From contig CM060900.1 in assembly GCA_030762935.1 (NCBI GenBank), forward strand, positions 109,892,620 through 109,956,619: 64,000 nucleotides of DNA, read 5' to 3'. The position numbers and the translations under genes were made by a program. The stretch's first letter is position 1. Every line of letters begins with the position of its first letter. The notes under the pieces were generated by a model, which did no database searches, had not been told where the DNA came from, and saw only the letters and a list, made by a program, of their open reading frames with translations. Shown here piece by piece: positions 10,050 to 20,589 of this stretch. The DNA comes from Hymenopus coronatus (lineage: Eukaryota > Arthropoda > Insecta > Mantodea > Hymenopodidae).

Positions 10050-11240
10050 CACGTCGCCAGGAAAGCTTCAGTTCTTATTTCATTAAATATGTCAATTTGG
10101 TTGTTTTTATACCTGGTATCTTAACTAGACCTATCATTATTATGTTTGAGTGGTAATACATATAATTTTATAAAAGGATGTATATGATTTTATTACTTTT
10201 ACATTGTATGTAGTTATATTTTCACTTATACATATTACTATTATTACCTCCATTACTGTATTCCCACTGTTGTAACTAATTGTATTTTATTTTTAACCTT
10301 GATATTGTCTACAGTAACAGGTTTTCTCTGTATATTGTATGACTGAAATCAATTACATTACATTTTCCCTATATTTCCTCTACCCCACCCTAATACATTT
10401 AACAATGAATGCACAAATTTGTGCCACAATGTAAACAGTAATTCATAAGCTGTATTACATCTAAGTAATTATAATTACTGCTCACTTATCTCAAGTTAAA
10501 GGAATTTTATCCACCATCGGCATAGTATCAGTTATGTGAAGTCAAGGATGATTTGTTCTAAAAGTTATCTCTGATGATTATCTTTCACGTGTGTATTGTG
10601 TAAAGTCAATAGCATAATCCTATTTGATTGGTTGAATTATCCTTACTGAGCGCTACCCTTTGGAAGTGGGGAGGGCTACAAGATTTTACACCATATTCAT
10701 TCTTATAACTGTTATATTGTAATACACAGTACTCTATGGGTTTAGAACATTACTTTTAGATGTTACAAATATACTCAAATACCTGCATTAGTAAAAATCT
10801 GGAGCACTGTTATTTTGAAACCATATAACTGGACCTACAGGTACCTTTTTGAAATGATTCCATCCTCAGAATTGTTCCAAAATAATGGTGGTGTTAACTT
10901 TTTCCTGCTTCTGATAACTCAGATGGTAGAGTATTTAACTCTTATATTAATGACCTCAATTTTTAATTAATTATGCAAAATTAATAACTTTTAAATTTAA
11001 CTATTCTTGTGCTTAATCTTCTATTACGCTTCCTTGATTGAAATGTATTAAATTCATAATTTATTTTATTTAGATAAGAACCAATTAATGCCTTTTAGCA
11101 TTACTTTTTAATTTCCTTTAATTCTATTGATTTTAATTCCAACATGCTTTATTCACAACTTTTATTTCTCATCATTTTAAGCATCCAAGGAGTCTACGGT
11201 TTTCAGTGCCTAACACAAGGGAAGTATGCTGAAATCTATG
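10050..11240. other. anonymous AT-rich intron
   Basis: No recognisable coding block, tRNA-like sequence or terminal repeat was seen here. Confidence 0.5.
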
Positions 11241-11249
11241 TTGAAATTC

Positions 11250-12060
11250 CTTTCACATAAGTTGTCAACAGTCAGAAAGCCATAACCAAAATTTTACATG
11301 CCAACTTCATTAAAGTTGGTAGAATCTGGGTCTTCATGTTTTTCCACAGATGATCTTCAGAGCCATCTAATATGTATATGATACTCCGGCCTTTTTATAA
11401 CTCTTTTTCAAGAATTTCATAAGTGACCAATCCCCAAGCACACAAAATCCAATCACAAATACATTGTAGTGGTGTTAAGCTTGATTTTCTGTTTTTGTTA
11501 TCTCATGCACAATGTCCACTCTCCAGTTAGTGTAGAAATATCTCATATGGTCCTTAAAAGGCTTGTTTATGATATGCCCAGTGACTGCAAAATGGATAAA
11601 GACTGCCTAGGATAATTACTGGTTAGGATTTGTTAAGTGCCAATTATGTTTTAATGTCATCAACTATGTAACTGTAAAAGCTGTCTAGTACAAGCATACA
11701 CTTTTTAGCCAGTCTTTCACCATGTTCATTGATCCACCCTCTCTCCTGAATTCCCTTTGAGATATCTCTTTTAAGGAATGGAGAAGTTAACCGATCTGCA
11801 ATCACACACAGCATGATGGTGAAGTGTAACTTCTTAGGTGCAGCAGTTTTCAGTAAAAGCTTAATGCTCCTGCTATGTTTATTGTTGTGATTGCTGGCTT
11901 GTCGAAGAAAATTTGTTTGGTCAGCATTTCCAATTTGCAGCTGTAGGAACATCTGTTCTTGTTGGAGTCTTATTATGAAACAATGATATTTTATTATTTT
12001 TTCTGTGTAGTCAACATGCAAGCTGTTGGGAAGCTGTTGACATTGTTAAGTTCTGCTCCT
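11250..12060 (-). pseudogene. pogo/Tigger-type DDE_1 transposase relic
   Basis: The minus strand from 12021 gives YTEKIIKYHCFIIRLQQE, then QIGNADQTNF with the first-aspartate block of pogo/Tigger transposases (IGNxDQT). Next come LHFTIMLCVIAD, a degraded K-G-I block ending in ERGWINEHG, and VLDSFYSYIVDDIKT (the LDxFxxH region). After a frame break, about 11600-11400 carries NKPFKDHMRYFYTNW, then CVLGDW and IxxALDGSEDHLW, the C-terminal block of Tigger proteins. The 125-residue open piece (12021-11644) is the best preserved part. The CENP-B-like HTH domain and terminal repeats were not found. Dead copy. Confidence 0.75.
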
Positions 12061-12400
12061 CAAAATTTTTATGCATTAATCATACTCACTAGCCACAGTT
12101 CACCTTAAATTCTGAATACAATCCCTTAATTTTACGCAATCTCATGTGCTTTGAATTGCTGCATTTCATGTGCCACAGAATAAATATTGTGTTTCAAAAT
12201 CCCTTTAAGTCACCATTGAAGAAAGTAAGCCTGCCTCATCAGCTGGTAGATGAAGCCAGAGAGATGTCAGAGGTGCATCAGCTGGACTGGAAATGTGGAA
12301 AGATGCAGTAGAATTGAATGTGATTTTAACACTGGGAGGGAGCAGATTGGAAATAGAACAAGATCAAAACTAGGTCAGAATGGACAGATTCAGTGTAGGG
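12060..12400. other. short unassigned intron segment
   Basis: Nothing coding is recognised. From about 12230 the composition becomes purine-rich, like the LINE that follows, so the LINE 5' UTR may start here. Confidence 0.4.
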
Positions 12401-12443
12401 TGGGAAGTCCCTGATGGTAATATGCTGGAATGTATAAGGTCTT

Positions 12444-12692
12444 TTGGATAAAATCAAGAAAGATAAAATAGGTCAAGTGAAGTGTGGTGATCTGGTGGCA
12501 GTGGTTGAAACATGGTTAATCAAGAATACAGTGATTTATGTGGATGGTTTTGAGTTCAGTGGGAGAAATGGGGTGAAGAATAGGAGGAAAGGAAAGGGTA
12601 TCAAGAGGATTATGTGTATTTTTAAGAAGGAAAAGGAAATTTTAAGTAAAAGAAATAAAGTGTATAGGTTCAGCAGAATAAGTGACTTATGA
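12444..12692 (+). pseudogene. LINE endonuclease N-terminus (EEP/APE type)
   Basis: Open piece of 82 codons. It carries LLDKIKKDK, then GDLVAVVETWLIKN (the E-T-W-L metal-site block of APE-like endonucleases) and YVDGFEFSGRNG, followed by a basic KNRRKGKGIKR stretch. In whole LINEs this domain nicks the target DNA. It is truncated here after about one third of the domain. Confidence 0.6.
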
Positions 12693-14019
12693 TACAAAAT
12701 GTGACAAGAGATTAGAATTAGGCATTGAGTGATGTACAATCTGCCATAGACTCCATATTTTTGTGATTAAAGACTTAATAGGAATTTATGGAATGAAATT
12801 CGAACTTTGAATCAGAAAGATGGATATTTTGAGCTTTTGTTAATGGACGACAATGCAAGGGTACCTAAGGGTAGAACACTGCATGTTACTTAAAGAAAGA
12901 ATTATCTAGAGAAATAAATATTTATAAGGAGATGCAGTAGTAATAACATATATAATAGTGTGAAGTAAACAATCTAATAATTCACAAGAGTTGGAAAAGT
13001 AGAATCAGACTGAAAAATTCAATGACATAGTTGGGTGGCATTGACTGTTTCTTTCCGACTTCTTTTCAAACTGTTGTCCTACACAGTGCTTGTGTATGGG
13101 AAAAATAATTACCATTATTTAACTTAATAGGGAGAATTCATGTTTATTAAACAAATGGGACAGTGTGTTACTTATTATATGCTCTCCTAAAGGAACTTGG
13201 ACAATGACCTAGTGGACTTTACGGTTATGCTCACAGTATTCACATTCATTTTTCATTAACAAAATTTCAAACAGTAAAGGTAATAGAACAGAAAGAAGAA
13301 AAAGATCAGGGAAAAACTATAGAAAGTTATGAGTGGTGTACAAAGGAAAAGGAATAATTTTTGGGATATCTTAACTCAAATATAGGAAGGTACTCAGAAT
13401 ATGAGAATACACAACCTGTTGGGAGGAGAAAAGTGGGCAAGGCAATGGTGAACCTAGAATGCAGTCAAATTTGTAGTGTGATGGGGAATATTTACTAGCA
13501 AAGAAAAGGGTGGAATAAGAGATCAGGAGGTGCCAACAAACTGAAGATCCAGTAGAAAAAGAAAACCTTTTAATAGAAAGGTGGTGATATAAATGTTTAC
13601 TACAAGTAAAAGAGTGTGGAGTGATGAGATGGGTCAAAAGATTTATATGGCAGCAAAAGAGGACAATGAAACAATATGGGAGTTGATGAAAAGAATCTAC
13701 AGAGTAAGAGTAGTAGAGAATCAAATTAGTCCTAATAAATGGTAGGATTATTTTGAGGAAGTATTGGAAGGAAGGAATTAGGCAATGCAGAAAAATATAA
13801 TAGAGGAAAGTTACAACTCCCCAGCACACAAAGTTTTGTTTTTAACTGTTTGGCTTATAGATTGGTGAACATTTCCCTTACTGAGAAGGAATATAACCTA
13901 GAATACCATGAAATCTTAAAAACAGCGGGAATAAATGGTTATAAAAAAGAAATAGTGGATAGGTTAATCAGAAAGTTTAAGCAACAAAAAGTAAAAAAGT
14001 AGAATCCAAACATTAAACC

Positions 14020-14690
14020 ACAAAAACAAAATCCTGTGTTCAAAAAGATCACATCCCATCCATGGTCACATAACAGATTTTGGAAGTTTTTCAAAGACAC
14101 CAACATTAGCACTCATCCCCATTAAATTCAATATAATAGCGAACCAAAAAGAAAAAATACCAGTTCATAAAAAATCTGGGATTTATAGAATAGATTGCAA
14201 AGAATATGATCAAATCTACATGGGTCAAACTAGACGAAACACAGAAATGAGGATTAAGGAACACTTTAGAATCATAAAATACATGGAAGAAGAAAAATCA
14301 GCATTTGCAGGACATTTTTTGATCCAAGGTAATGAAATTGTCAACACAGCATTGCTTGTTGGGCAGGCACAAATATCTGCTGATTTAAATATTTGGGAGA
14401 AAATATTTCGTTGGAAATTTTGTAAAAGATCAATGAACTTCAAGATTACAATGGAAGAAAATCTGATCACAAAATTCTAAAACCACCGCCAGAAGTACTA
14501 AGAGACAATCGTAACCATCAGAGGAGAGCCAATCAGTTGCAATCAGCTGACAGTGAGGAAGTGATTCCTTGAAACTAGTTCTGAGGTAATTAACCTAATT
14601 TAATGAAATTGTATATTTGCAATCACTTCTGAACTATAATAAGTTCTGTATTGTGCTTGCAAAGTAATAAAGTATCATACTGGGTACCAA
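14020..14690 (+). mobile_element. old Penelope-like element fragment (GIY-YIG)
   Basis: About 14085-14480 encodes TLALIPIKFNIIANQKEK, then GIYRIDCKEYDQIYMGQTRR and a following R-x3-EH (MRIKEHFR). These are the GIY-YIG landmarks, with I-Y-M-G in place of Y-I-G. The 86-codon ORF at 14220-14480 is the surviving piece. It is much more diverged than the 8-10 kb copies and belongs to another lineage. It splits the LINE reverse transcriptase between RT segments 1 and 4, so it inserted after the LINE. The 3' limit is near 14690, where the LINE frame (RLRQGCKLS) resumes. Confidence 0.75.
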
Positions 14691-14727
14691 ACACAATCGG
14701 CTTAGGCAGGGTTGTAAACTGAGTCAT

Positions 14728-15146
14728 ATGTTATTCAACATATTCATAGATAAAATATTGAAAGAAATAGAGAGGGAAAACACATATTGCCTGCTATTCA
14801 ATAAGGAGATTCCAAGCCTGCATTTTGCAAATGATTTGATAGTAGCAGCTATGATCACAGGTGGTGGTTTAAGGAAAGCAATTACAGCAACAGAGAATTA
14901 CTGTACAGAATGAAGTTTACAGATAAAAGGTAATCCAAGATTGTGGTGGATAAGAAAGGGAACAAACTTAGCAGAGATGAGAAATGGTGGGTAGAGGGAT
15001 GCAAGATTGAAGTGGTAAAGACGTTTGATGATCAAGGGGTAAGGCTAAATAACAACAGGAAGTGGAAGAGCAAAGAAAAATGCACTAGGAAAGGGGAATT
15101 AGCTACTAATAGCACTAAAAAATATGGGGTAGAGAGAATTATGTAG
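14728..15146 (+). pseudogene. LINE reverse transcriptase palm-thumb remnant
   Basis: Two open pieces, 14728-14913 and 14943-15146. The first reads LFNIFIDKILKEIER, then LHFANDLIVAA, where F-A-N-D replaces the catalytic Y-A-D-D. The second reads DKKGNKLSRDEKWW, then GCKIEVVKTFDDQGVRLN, the strand after the palm seen in the sister copies as VVKQFPYLGIKL. Loss of the catalytic aspartate shows this copy is inactive. Confidence 0.65.
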
Positions 15147-16619
15147 ATAAAGGTGAAAAGTGGATGAGAGAAAGATCTACATGGGTCCAAACAGGAGTAG
15201 TGGAATTGAAATGTTCAAGAGGAGGTTTAAATTATAGTGTGAAATGCAAGACAACCATTGGCATGTAATCCTGGAATGTGAAGAAACTAAAGAAATGAGA
15301 GGAAAACTACAGGTTTAGAAGAGATCTAATTTACCAATAGAAATGAGGGGGGAAAAGTTGGTGAATATGAGAACTAGGCACAAAATCTTAAGAGTTTGGG
15401 GATTATCTGGGCAAAGTGAAAAGAAAATGGTTGAAGAAAATAAACAAAAATGGGGATCTAGATGAGCTAGAAACATAGCTTAATATAGAGATGAAGGTCA
15501 TCTCTAGATATTAGTTGACCTGATAGTTGAATAACCGCAGGGTTGAAACTATTCAAGCCACTTGGTTCAACAGCAACTCGGGAGGAGCCACTAGTATTTA
15601 GTATTGCTGTATTTTCTGTGTATGGTCAAGAGATTATAAAATACTGTTATAGAACTATTTGAATTAAGTGGAAATAAATTCAATTCATTCCCCCATAACA
15701 ACAGCATAAGAATCTCTTAAGAAAATGCTATGTATGATTGTGAATGGCTGGAGAGAACATATACAGCTACAGTCGAATCAAGAGTGATGCATGGGATAGA
15801 GATATGGGGGACTTATGGTGGGAATATATAGATCAGATTCACAGAACAGTTTGCAAAATAATACTGGGATTGCCATCAGGCTCCTTGAACAGTCACCTTA
15901 TCTGAACTGGGAAGAGAAGGCAGGAAAGGCCTAGTAGTAAAATTTATAGGGAAATACTGACATAGAGTCCAAAACATAGAAGAAGGGAAGGTCAAAAGTT
16001 TTCATGGGGGCATAAGGAAAAGAAAATTGGGATAGGAGTTGGTTATCCAACTTTGAAAGAAGTTGTGTGAAAATCATAATAGGAGGAAATATATGAGAGC
16101 TTAAGGGACAAGACTGTGTCAGGTAGAAATACACTGATGTGTGCGACACAACGGAAAGGAAGGGTCTGGCATGGGCCAGAACAGGAACAATGATGTGAAG
16201 TGGCTCAAAATTGATAAAGAAATGTACTCACTTGGTAGCAGTGCAGATGAGAATTTACAATATGTTCTAGAATGTTCAGAAACCAAAGTGTGGAGAAAGG
16301 ACATGGAACAATAAGTAGGATAAGTTACAGGTAGAAATATTGGATTTAAAGCCTTATGGAAATAATAGACAAGCTTTTTGAAACGGATAGGCAAACATGT
16401 AGAGAAGAAAAGAGAGAAGTGGTTGAGGAAAATTATTAAAAAAGAGTGGAGATTTACATAAATGATGAGGAAGGTAGCTTATGGAAGTGGAAACAAGTGA
16501 AATGGGAACTGAGGGAATAGTGTATACATATCCTAACCTTAAGCAATTAATAGGAGGTGAAGAAAGTGTTTGTATAGGAATGTTATGTATATGAAGAAAT
16601 AAATACATTTATTTATTTA

Positions 16620-17900
16620 TTCATTCATTCATGCACTCTTTTACTGTACTTCCCTTTTGAGGTTTGACAAAAATATTCACAGCCTTTCTTTGCTATCATT
16701 AGTTGAACCTTCTGATTGCACCAATGCCAAATCATTATAGGTTATACGGCAAAATCTGAGGTGCCACTCTTAAATCATTTTTCATTGCAAACTCAACAGC
16801 AATTAATTTAAGAGGTGGTTAATCTCATCCTTTAACATCCGTGATTCATGGCATGCAAAGATAAAGATTGAATGCATGAATAAAAGTGTAAATCAAGAAG
16901 ATATGTGAGTGGGTGAGAACCAGGAAGGGGTTGGTTTTACTCTTCTTCTGTGGTTGATTGCAACCTGTAAAACTATGGACACTGGGTTTTACCATTATTT
17001 CATGCACTGTTTGCTTGTCACAGAAGCCAATAAGGCAATGTTGCCAGATTTGGATTAATGGTAGCAAGGACTTGTTCAGTTTTTAAGAACTTGTGGTCCT
17101 ATAGCTGAGTAAATATGGTATTTAGTTTTCAAACATAATGGTACAATTTATCATATAGCATAAAATTGTAATGGGGAAGCTGTACGGCTAAGTTATTAGC
17201 ATTATTTAAGACATTTCTTTGAAAATAATTATTCTTAAAGAGGTCGGGTATTACTGCCTATGGGTCTTCAGATTTATTTGGCCTTGACTGTCAGTTTACT
17301 TAAACAATTATAATTAATTCAGTAAGCCCCTTGGCTCAAAGCTACTATGGAATTGAACCTCAGGCTGCAGGTATTTCCAACACTTGTAAACAAGTTGGTA
17401 TACTGGAGCAGTACAGAACTGTTTTTCACTAGGAACATTTTATATTCTTTGCAACACGAGATGGAAATGATCATCAATCATAGAGTTTGCATGGCTGAGT
17501 GCTACTTCTGAACTGAAAAAATATGAGGGGGACACTCTTGTTATGATACTGGTTGCAGTGTGGATGATTTTCTCCATTCTTTTTCATGAAGTTCTGAGAC
17601 AAAACTAATAAAAAGAATTAGAAGGTTAAACATACAGTACAATTACTAATCTGATATTGTTAGATTTGTTATGTACTTCTATAATGCTTCAACTGTTTTA
17701 TAGTTCTCATTACAATACTGTTAGTTTGCTTTTGTCAAGTAAATCATCCCTGTTTCACATATCAGTTAAGGAAAAAGGGCATTACAAACTTACACTTACA
17801 GGATATAACTATAATTGTAATTTTATTCATCACATTCATTTACAAGATGTTGAGCAATAGCTCTGTAAACTGGTGTCACATCAAAAACTGTAAGAATTAC
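16620..17900. other. anonymous AT-rich intron
   Basis: No recognisable coding block, repeat family or tRNA-like sequence was found. Confidence 0.45.
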
Positions 17901-18599
17901 AGTAGTATACAAAGGATCAATAACTTATAAATAATTTGGGCCAGAGGCTATATGTTCAAAGAATTATACTTGCTATTTACATTTATATATTGTCATCCAT
18001 ATATTCCTTTACCAAGTAATAAGATTTGTTAATGAAGATATCTTTAATAGTTTTACTGAACAGCTTAGTATCCTTTGTTTCTCTTATATTGGGAGGCAGT
18101 TTGTTATATGCTTTTATTCCAGAATAAAGAGGGCTTTTTTCAAATAGTGTTAGTCTATGTTCAAGCGGTTTATTTTTCTTTTTGTTCTTGTTTCATAAGT
18201 GCGTTGATTCTGAGTATTATACAGTTTGTTAAAATTTACATGTATATATTTATAAAGTTTAAGTTGATATTGTGATGGAAAAGTAAGTATTCTAAAATCT
18301 TTAAACAGGCCTCTACAGGATACGTGTGGACCTACATCTACTTTCTTTTGACTTTTAAACATTGATTCACAACCAGTTGCATATACCCATATTATTAATC
18401 CCATATGTGATAATAGAATGGAAGTAGCTGAAATACATGATTTTTGTGATATGCGTCAGGCACAACATATTGAAACAGGCACTGTTTAATCTTTTTGTGA
18501 TGTATTGTACCCAGTCTTATCATAAATTCTGATACAACTATATACATGGGTAGCACAACAAAGAATGCTAATATTCTAAACATTTTCATACCATTTACT

Positions 18600-19848
18600 A
18601 CCTATACTACAGAGAATAAAAAGAACAGATAGTTACTCAAAGTGTCCTCCTTTTGAGGCCACACAGGCTCTTAAAAGGTGCAGACTATAATCTATGGCAG
18701 CATGTGTGATATTTATGTCCAAATTCTGCACTGTTTGCTTCAAATCTCATTTTAGGGCCTCCAGATTTCTATATCGTGTTGAGCAGGCATTACTTTCGAT
18801 AATGTTCTATAATTGGAAATATAGCGGATTCACATCTGAACTGCCTAATGGCCAATCTTGGTGTGCTATAAATTCAGGAACATTCTCCTTATGCCACTGT
18901 TGCACATGTTTAGCCCTATGGGCTATTGTAGGGTCTTGTTGAAAAGACCCAGTGTTTATTCTTGAACATGATCTGATTCAGGGGATTTACAATCGACTCT
19001 AAGATGGTATTTTTGTAGACTTCAGCATTTGTCTTCAAACCTGTCTCACAAAAATAAACCTCAGTTGCACCCTCATAAGACACTCCCAACCACACCATTA
19101 CAGATGATGGGTGATGACCTTGCTGAACAGGGTGAGCAACTTCACATACTTTTTTACTGCTGCTGGCATACGCTATCATTTTGTTTGTTCAGTTTCTGTT
19201 CAATATTGAACATTTTTTCATCTATAAAGAGAATGTATTTTTGACCGTTTTGAGCATGCCAGCAAAGGAAGTTCTTTGCTCTCTTCCACCTAATTGTCTT
19301 CAGTCGAGATGTAAGCAGTTAACCAGTCCAGCAATGATAGTCTCGAAGTCCAAGGTCTTTTTTCAACTCTTGAAACACTGATTCTCGAAATGTTCATCTT
19401 GTGTGCAATGTTTTTGTGCTTTTGGATGGGATTTCTGCGAATTCTTTCACAAATTGATTTCACTGCTGTTGGTGTTCGAACTGAACGACACCGACCAGAT
19501 CTCTCTCTGTCCTCCACATGTCGAAGTTCCATATATTGATTTAAGGTATGATATATAAATCTTAAGGTAATTTCAAGCTGCTTCAGCAGCTTAAATAGCT
19601 GCTGAATGGTTGCACTTATGCAGGACAATGACTGCGGCCCTGTTTTCTTTCGCTGACCACTCCATTCTACTGCTATGTGCAGACTGACTACCTGTGCTGC
19701 AATGTTCCCTCCAATACTCCCTCCACCAACTCGCCACACAGCCAAACACAAGACGTGCTTTGTTTGTTCACAAGTCAAGGTCAAATGCAGTGACAGAACT
19801 CATGATAAGACTTAGTAAGTGTTCCTGTCATTTTAACTGACTGTTAAC
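18600..19848 (-). mobile_element. Tc1/mariner-type DNA transposon inserted in the LINE
   Basis: The minus strand encodes, from 19784, a DNA-binding half (HTLNQYMELRHVEDRERSG, then ERIRRNPIQKHKNIAHKMN and ISRISVSRV). From 19179 it encodes a catalytic half: VYASSSKK-like, then HPVQQGHHPSSVMVWLGVSY, CETGLKTNAEVYKN and NKHWVFSTRPYNSP. V-Q-R-G-H-H-P-S-V-M-V-W is a family signature of one insect Tc1/mariner-like group. The Q-D block after WVF is damaged. The junctions at about 18600 and 19848 join to LINE sequence on both sides. I see only weak similarity between the two ends, so the terminal repeats are uncertain. The copy is dead by frameshift. Confidence 0.7.
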
Positions 19849-20205
19849 TTATATTTCTAGCATTTTAGTGGTGTCCACATAATTTATATTTGACGTGGAT
19901 GCCATACATGTGGATGTTTTTGTTTGGGTTCTAAACTGCTTAATAGCAGTTTTAGATGTGTCCAGTTTTAATCTATTACTATTAAACCACCTTTTTAATG
20001 TATTTATTGTTTCTGCTGTTGTGTGCATCAATTTTAAGTTGCTTAGCCCTTTTACTAGAACCGTTGTATCATCTGCATACATTATTGTTTTCCCACTAAT
20101 ATTGTTACGGAGGTCATTAGTATACAATATATATATAGCAAGGGCCCTAGTACTCTTCCTTGGGGAACTCCAGTTTTTATTGTACACCATTTGAATGCAC
20201 CTCAC
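19849..20205 (-). pseudogene. LINE reverse transcriptase palm piece with intact YADD
   Basis: A 118-codon open piece: ILYTNDLRNNISGK, then MYADDTTVLVKGLSNLKL and NTLKRWFNSNRLKLDTSKT. The catalytic Tyr-Ala-Asp-Asp box is intact. The piece is truncated at 19849 by the inserted DNA transposon. Upstream (20210-20500) the same protein continues in another frame. Confidence 0.75.
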
Positions 20206-20589
20206 CTATGCTACTCTTTAATATTACGTTTTGTTAACAGTTACCAAGATATGATTGGAACCACCTTAGTGATGTGTTGTTTATACCATAAAAGTCCATT
20301 TTTTTTTAATAATATCTCATGAGTTACATAGTCTAAAGCCTTTGAATTATCACATACAAGCAGCAAGGCGAGTTCTTTACCGTCCAGTCCTTGGAAAATA
20401 TCATTTACAAGATCTTCTAAAGCTGTTATTGTTGAATGAGAAACGTTTTGACTGCATGGCTATGATTATCACTAATTCAGCTCTGTAGAGAGGCTTCGCT
20501 GTCTTTAGGGTTCTGTCATATGGCAATAAGGAAATTAATAATCTCTAATGCTGCAAAATAACATGTCATGAATTGAGCCCAGCCTGTGT

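Larger units (their letters stand above)
12400..16610 (+). mobile_element. EN-RT LINE remnant, interrupted by a Penelope fragment
   Basis: The plus strand shows the parts of one LINE in order: the start of an APE-type endonuclease (ICWNV-GLLDKIKKD, then LVAVVETWL and GFEFSGRNG) at 12430-12600; a pre-RT block near 13620-13790; the first RT segment (AGINGYKKEIVDRL) at about 13925-13975; after the interruption, RQGCKLSHMLFNIFIDKIL at 14703-14762; and a KTKxM-like block with VVVDKKGNKLSRDEKW at 14940-14990. It ends in a C-terminal H-x4-C piece (HVILECEE) at 15261-15285, IHRTVCKIILGLPSG near 15840-15880, and an AAATAAATACATTTATTT tail at 16595-16620. Sequences at 20.96-24.1 kb (plus) and 45.4-47.8 kb (minus) are the same family. 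Heavily mutated. Confidence 0.7.
17930..20500 (-). mobile_element. CR1/L2-like LINE split by a DNA transposon
   Basis: The minus strand from 20500 carries the RT start (SKALDYVTHEILL at about 20345-20300), then YTNDLRNNISGKTIMYADDT (catalytic YADD at about 20080-20065) and LKRWFNSNRLKLDTSKT. The frame stops at VDTTKMLEI near 19850. After about 1.25 kb of another element it resumes near 18595. There it gives the C-terminal blocks GLIIWVYATGCES, then PHVSCRGLFKDFRILTFPS and LTLFEKSPLYSGIKAYNKLP, which end LINEs of this kind. The two halves are collinear and complementary, which supports insertion of the intervening DNA transposon into a formerly continuous LINE. Confidence 0.75.

Noticed and set aside
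13371..13829. 152-codon minus frame
   Set aside because: It is the antisense of the LINE in this region; hydrophobic and Ser/Phe-rich as expected from a purine-rich complement.
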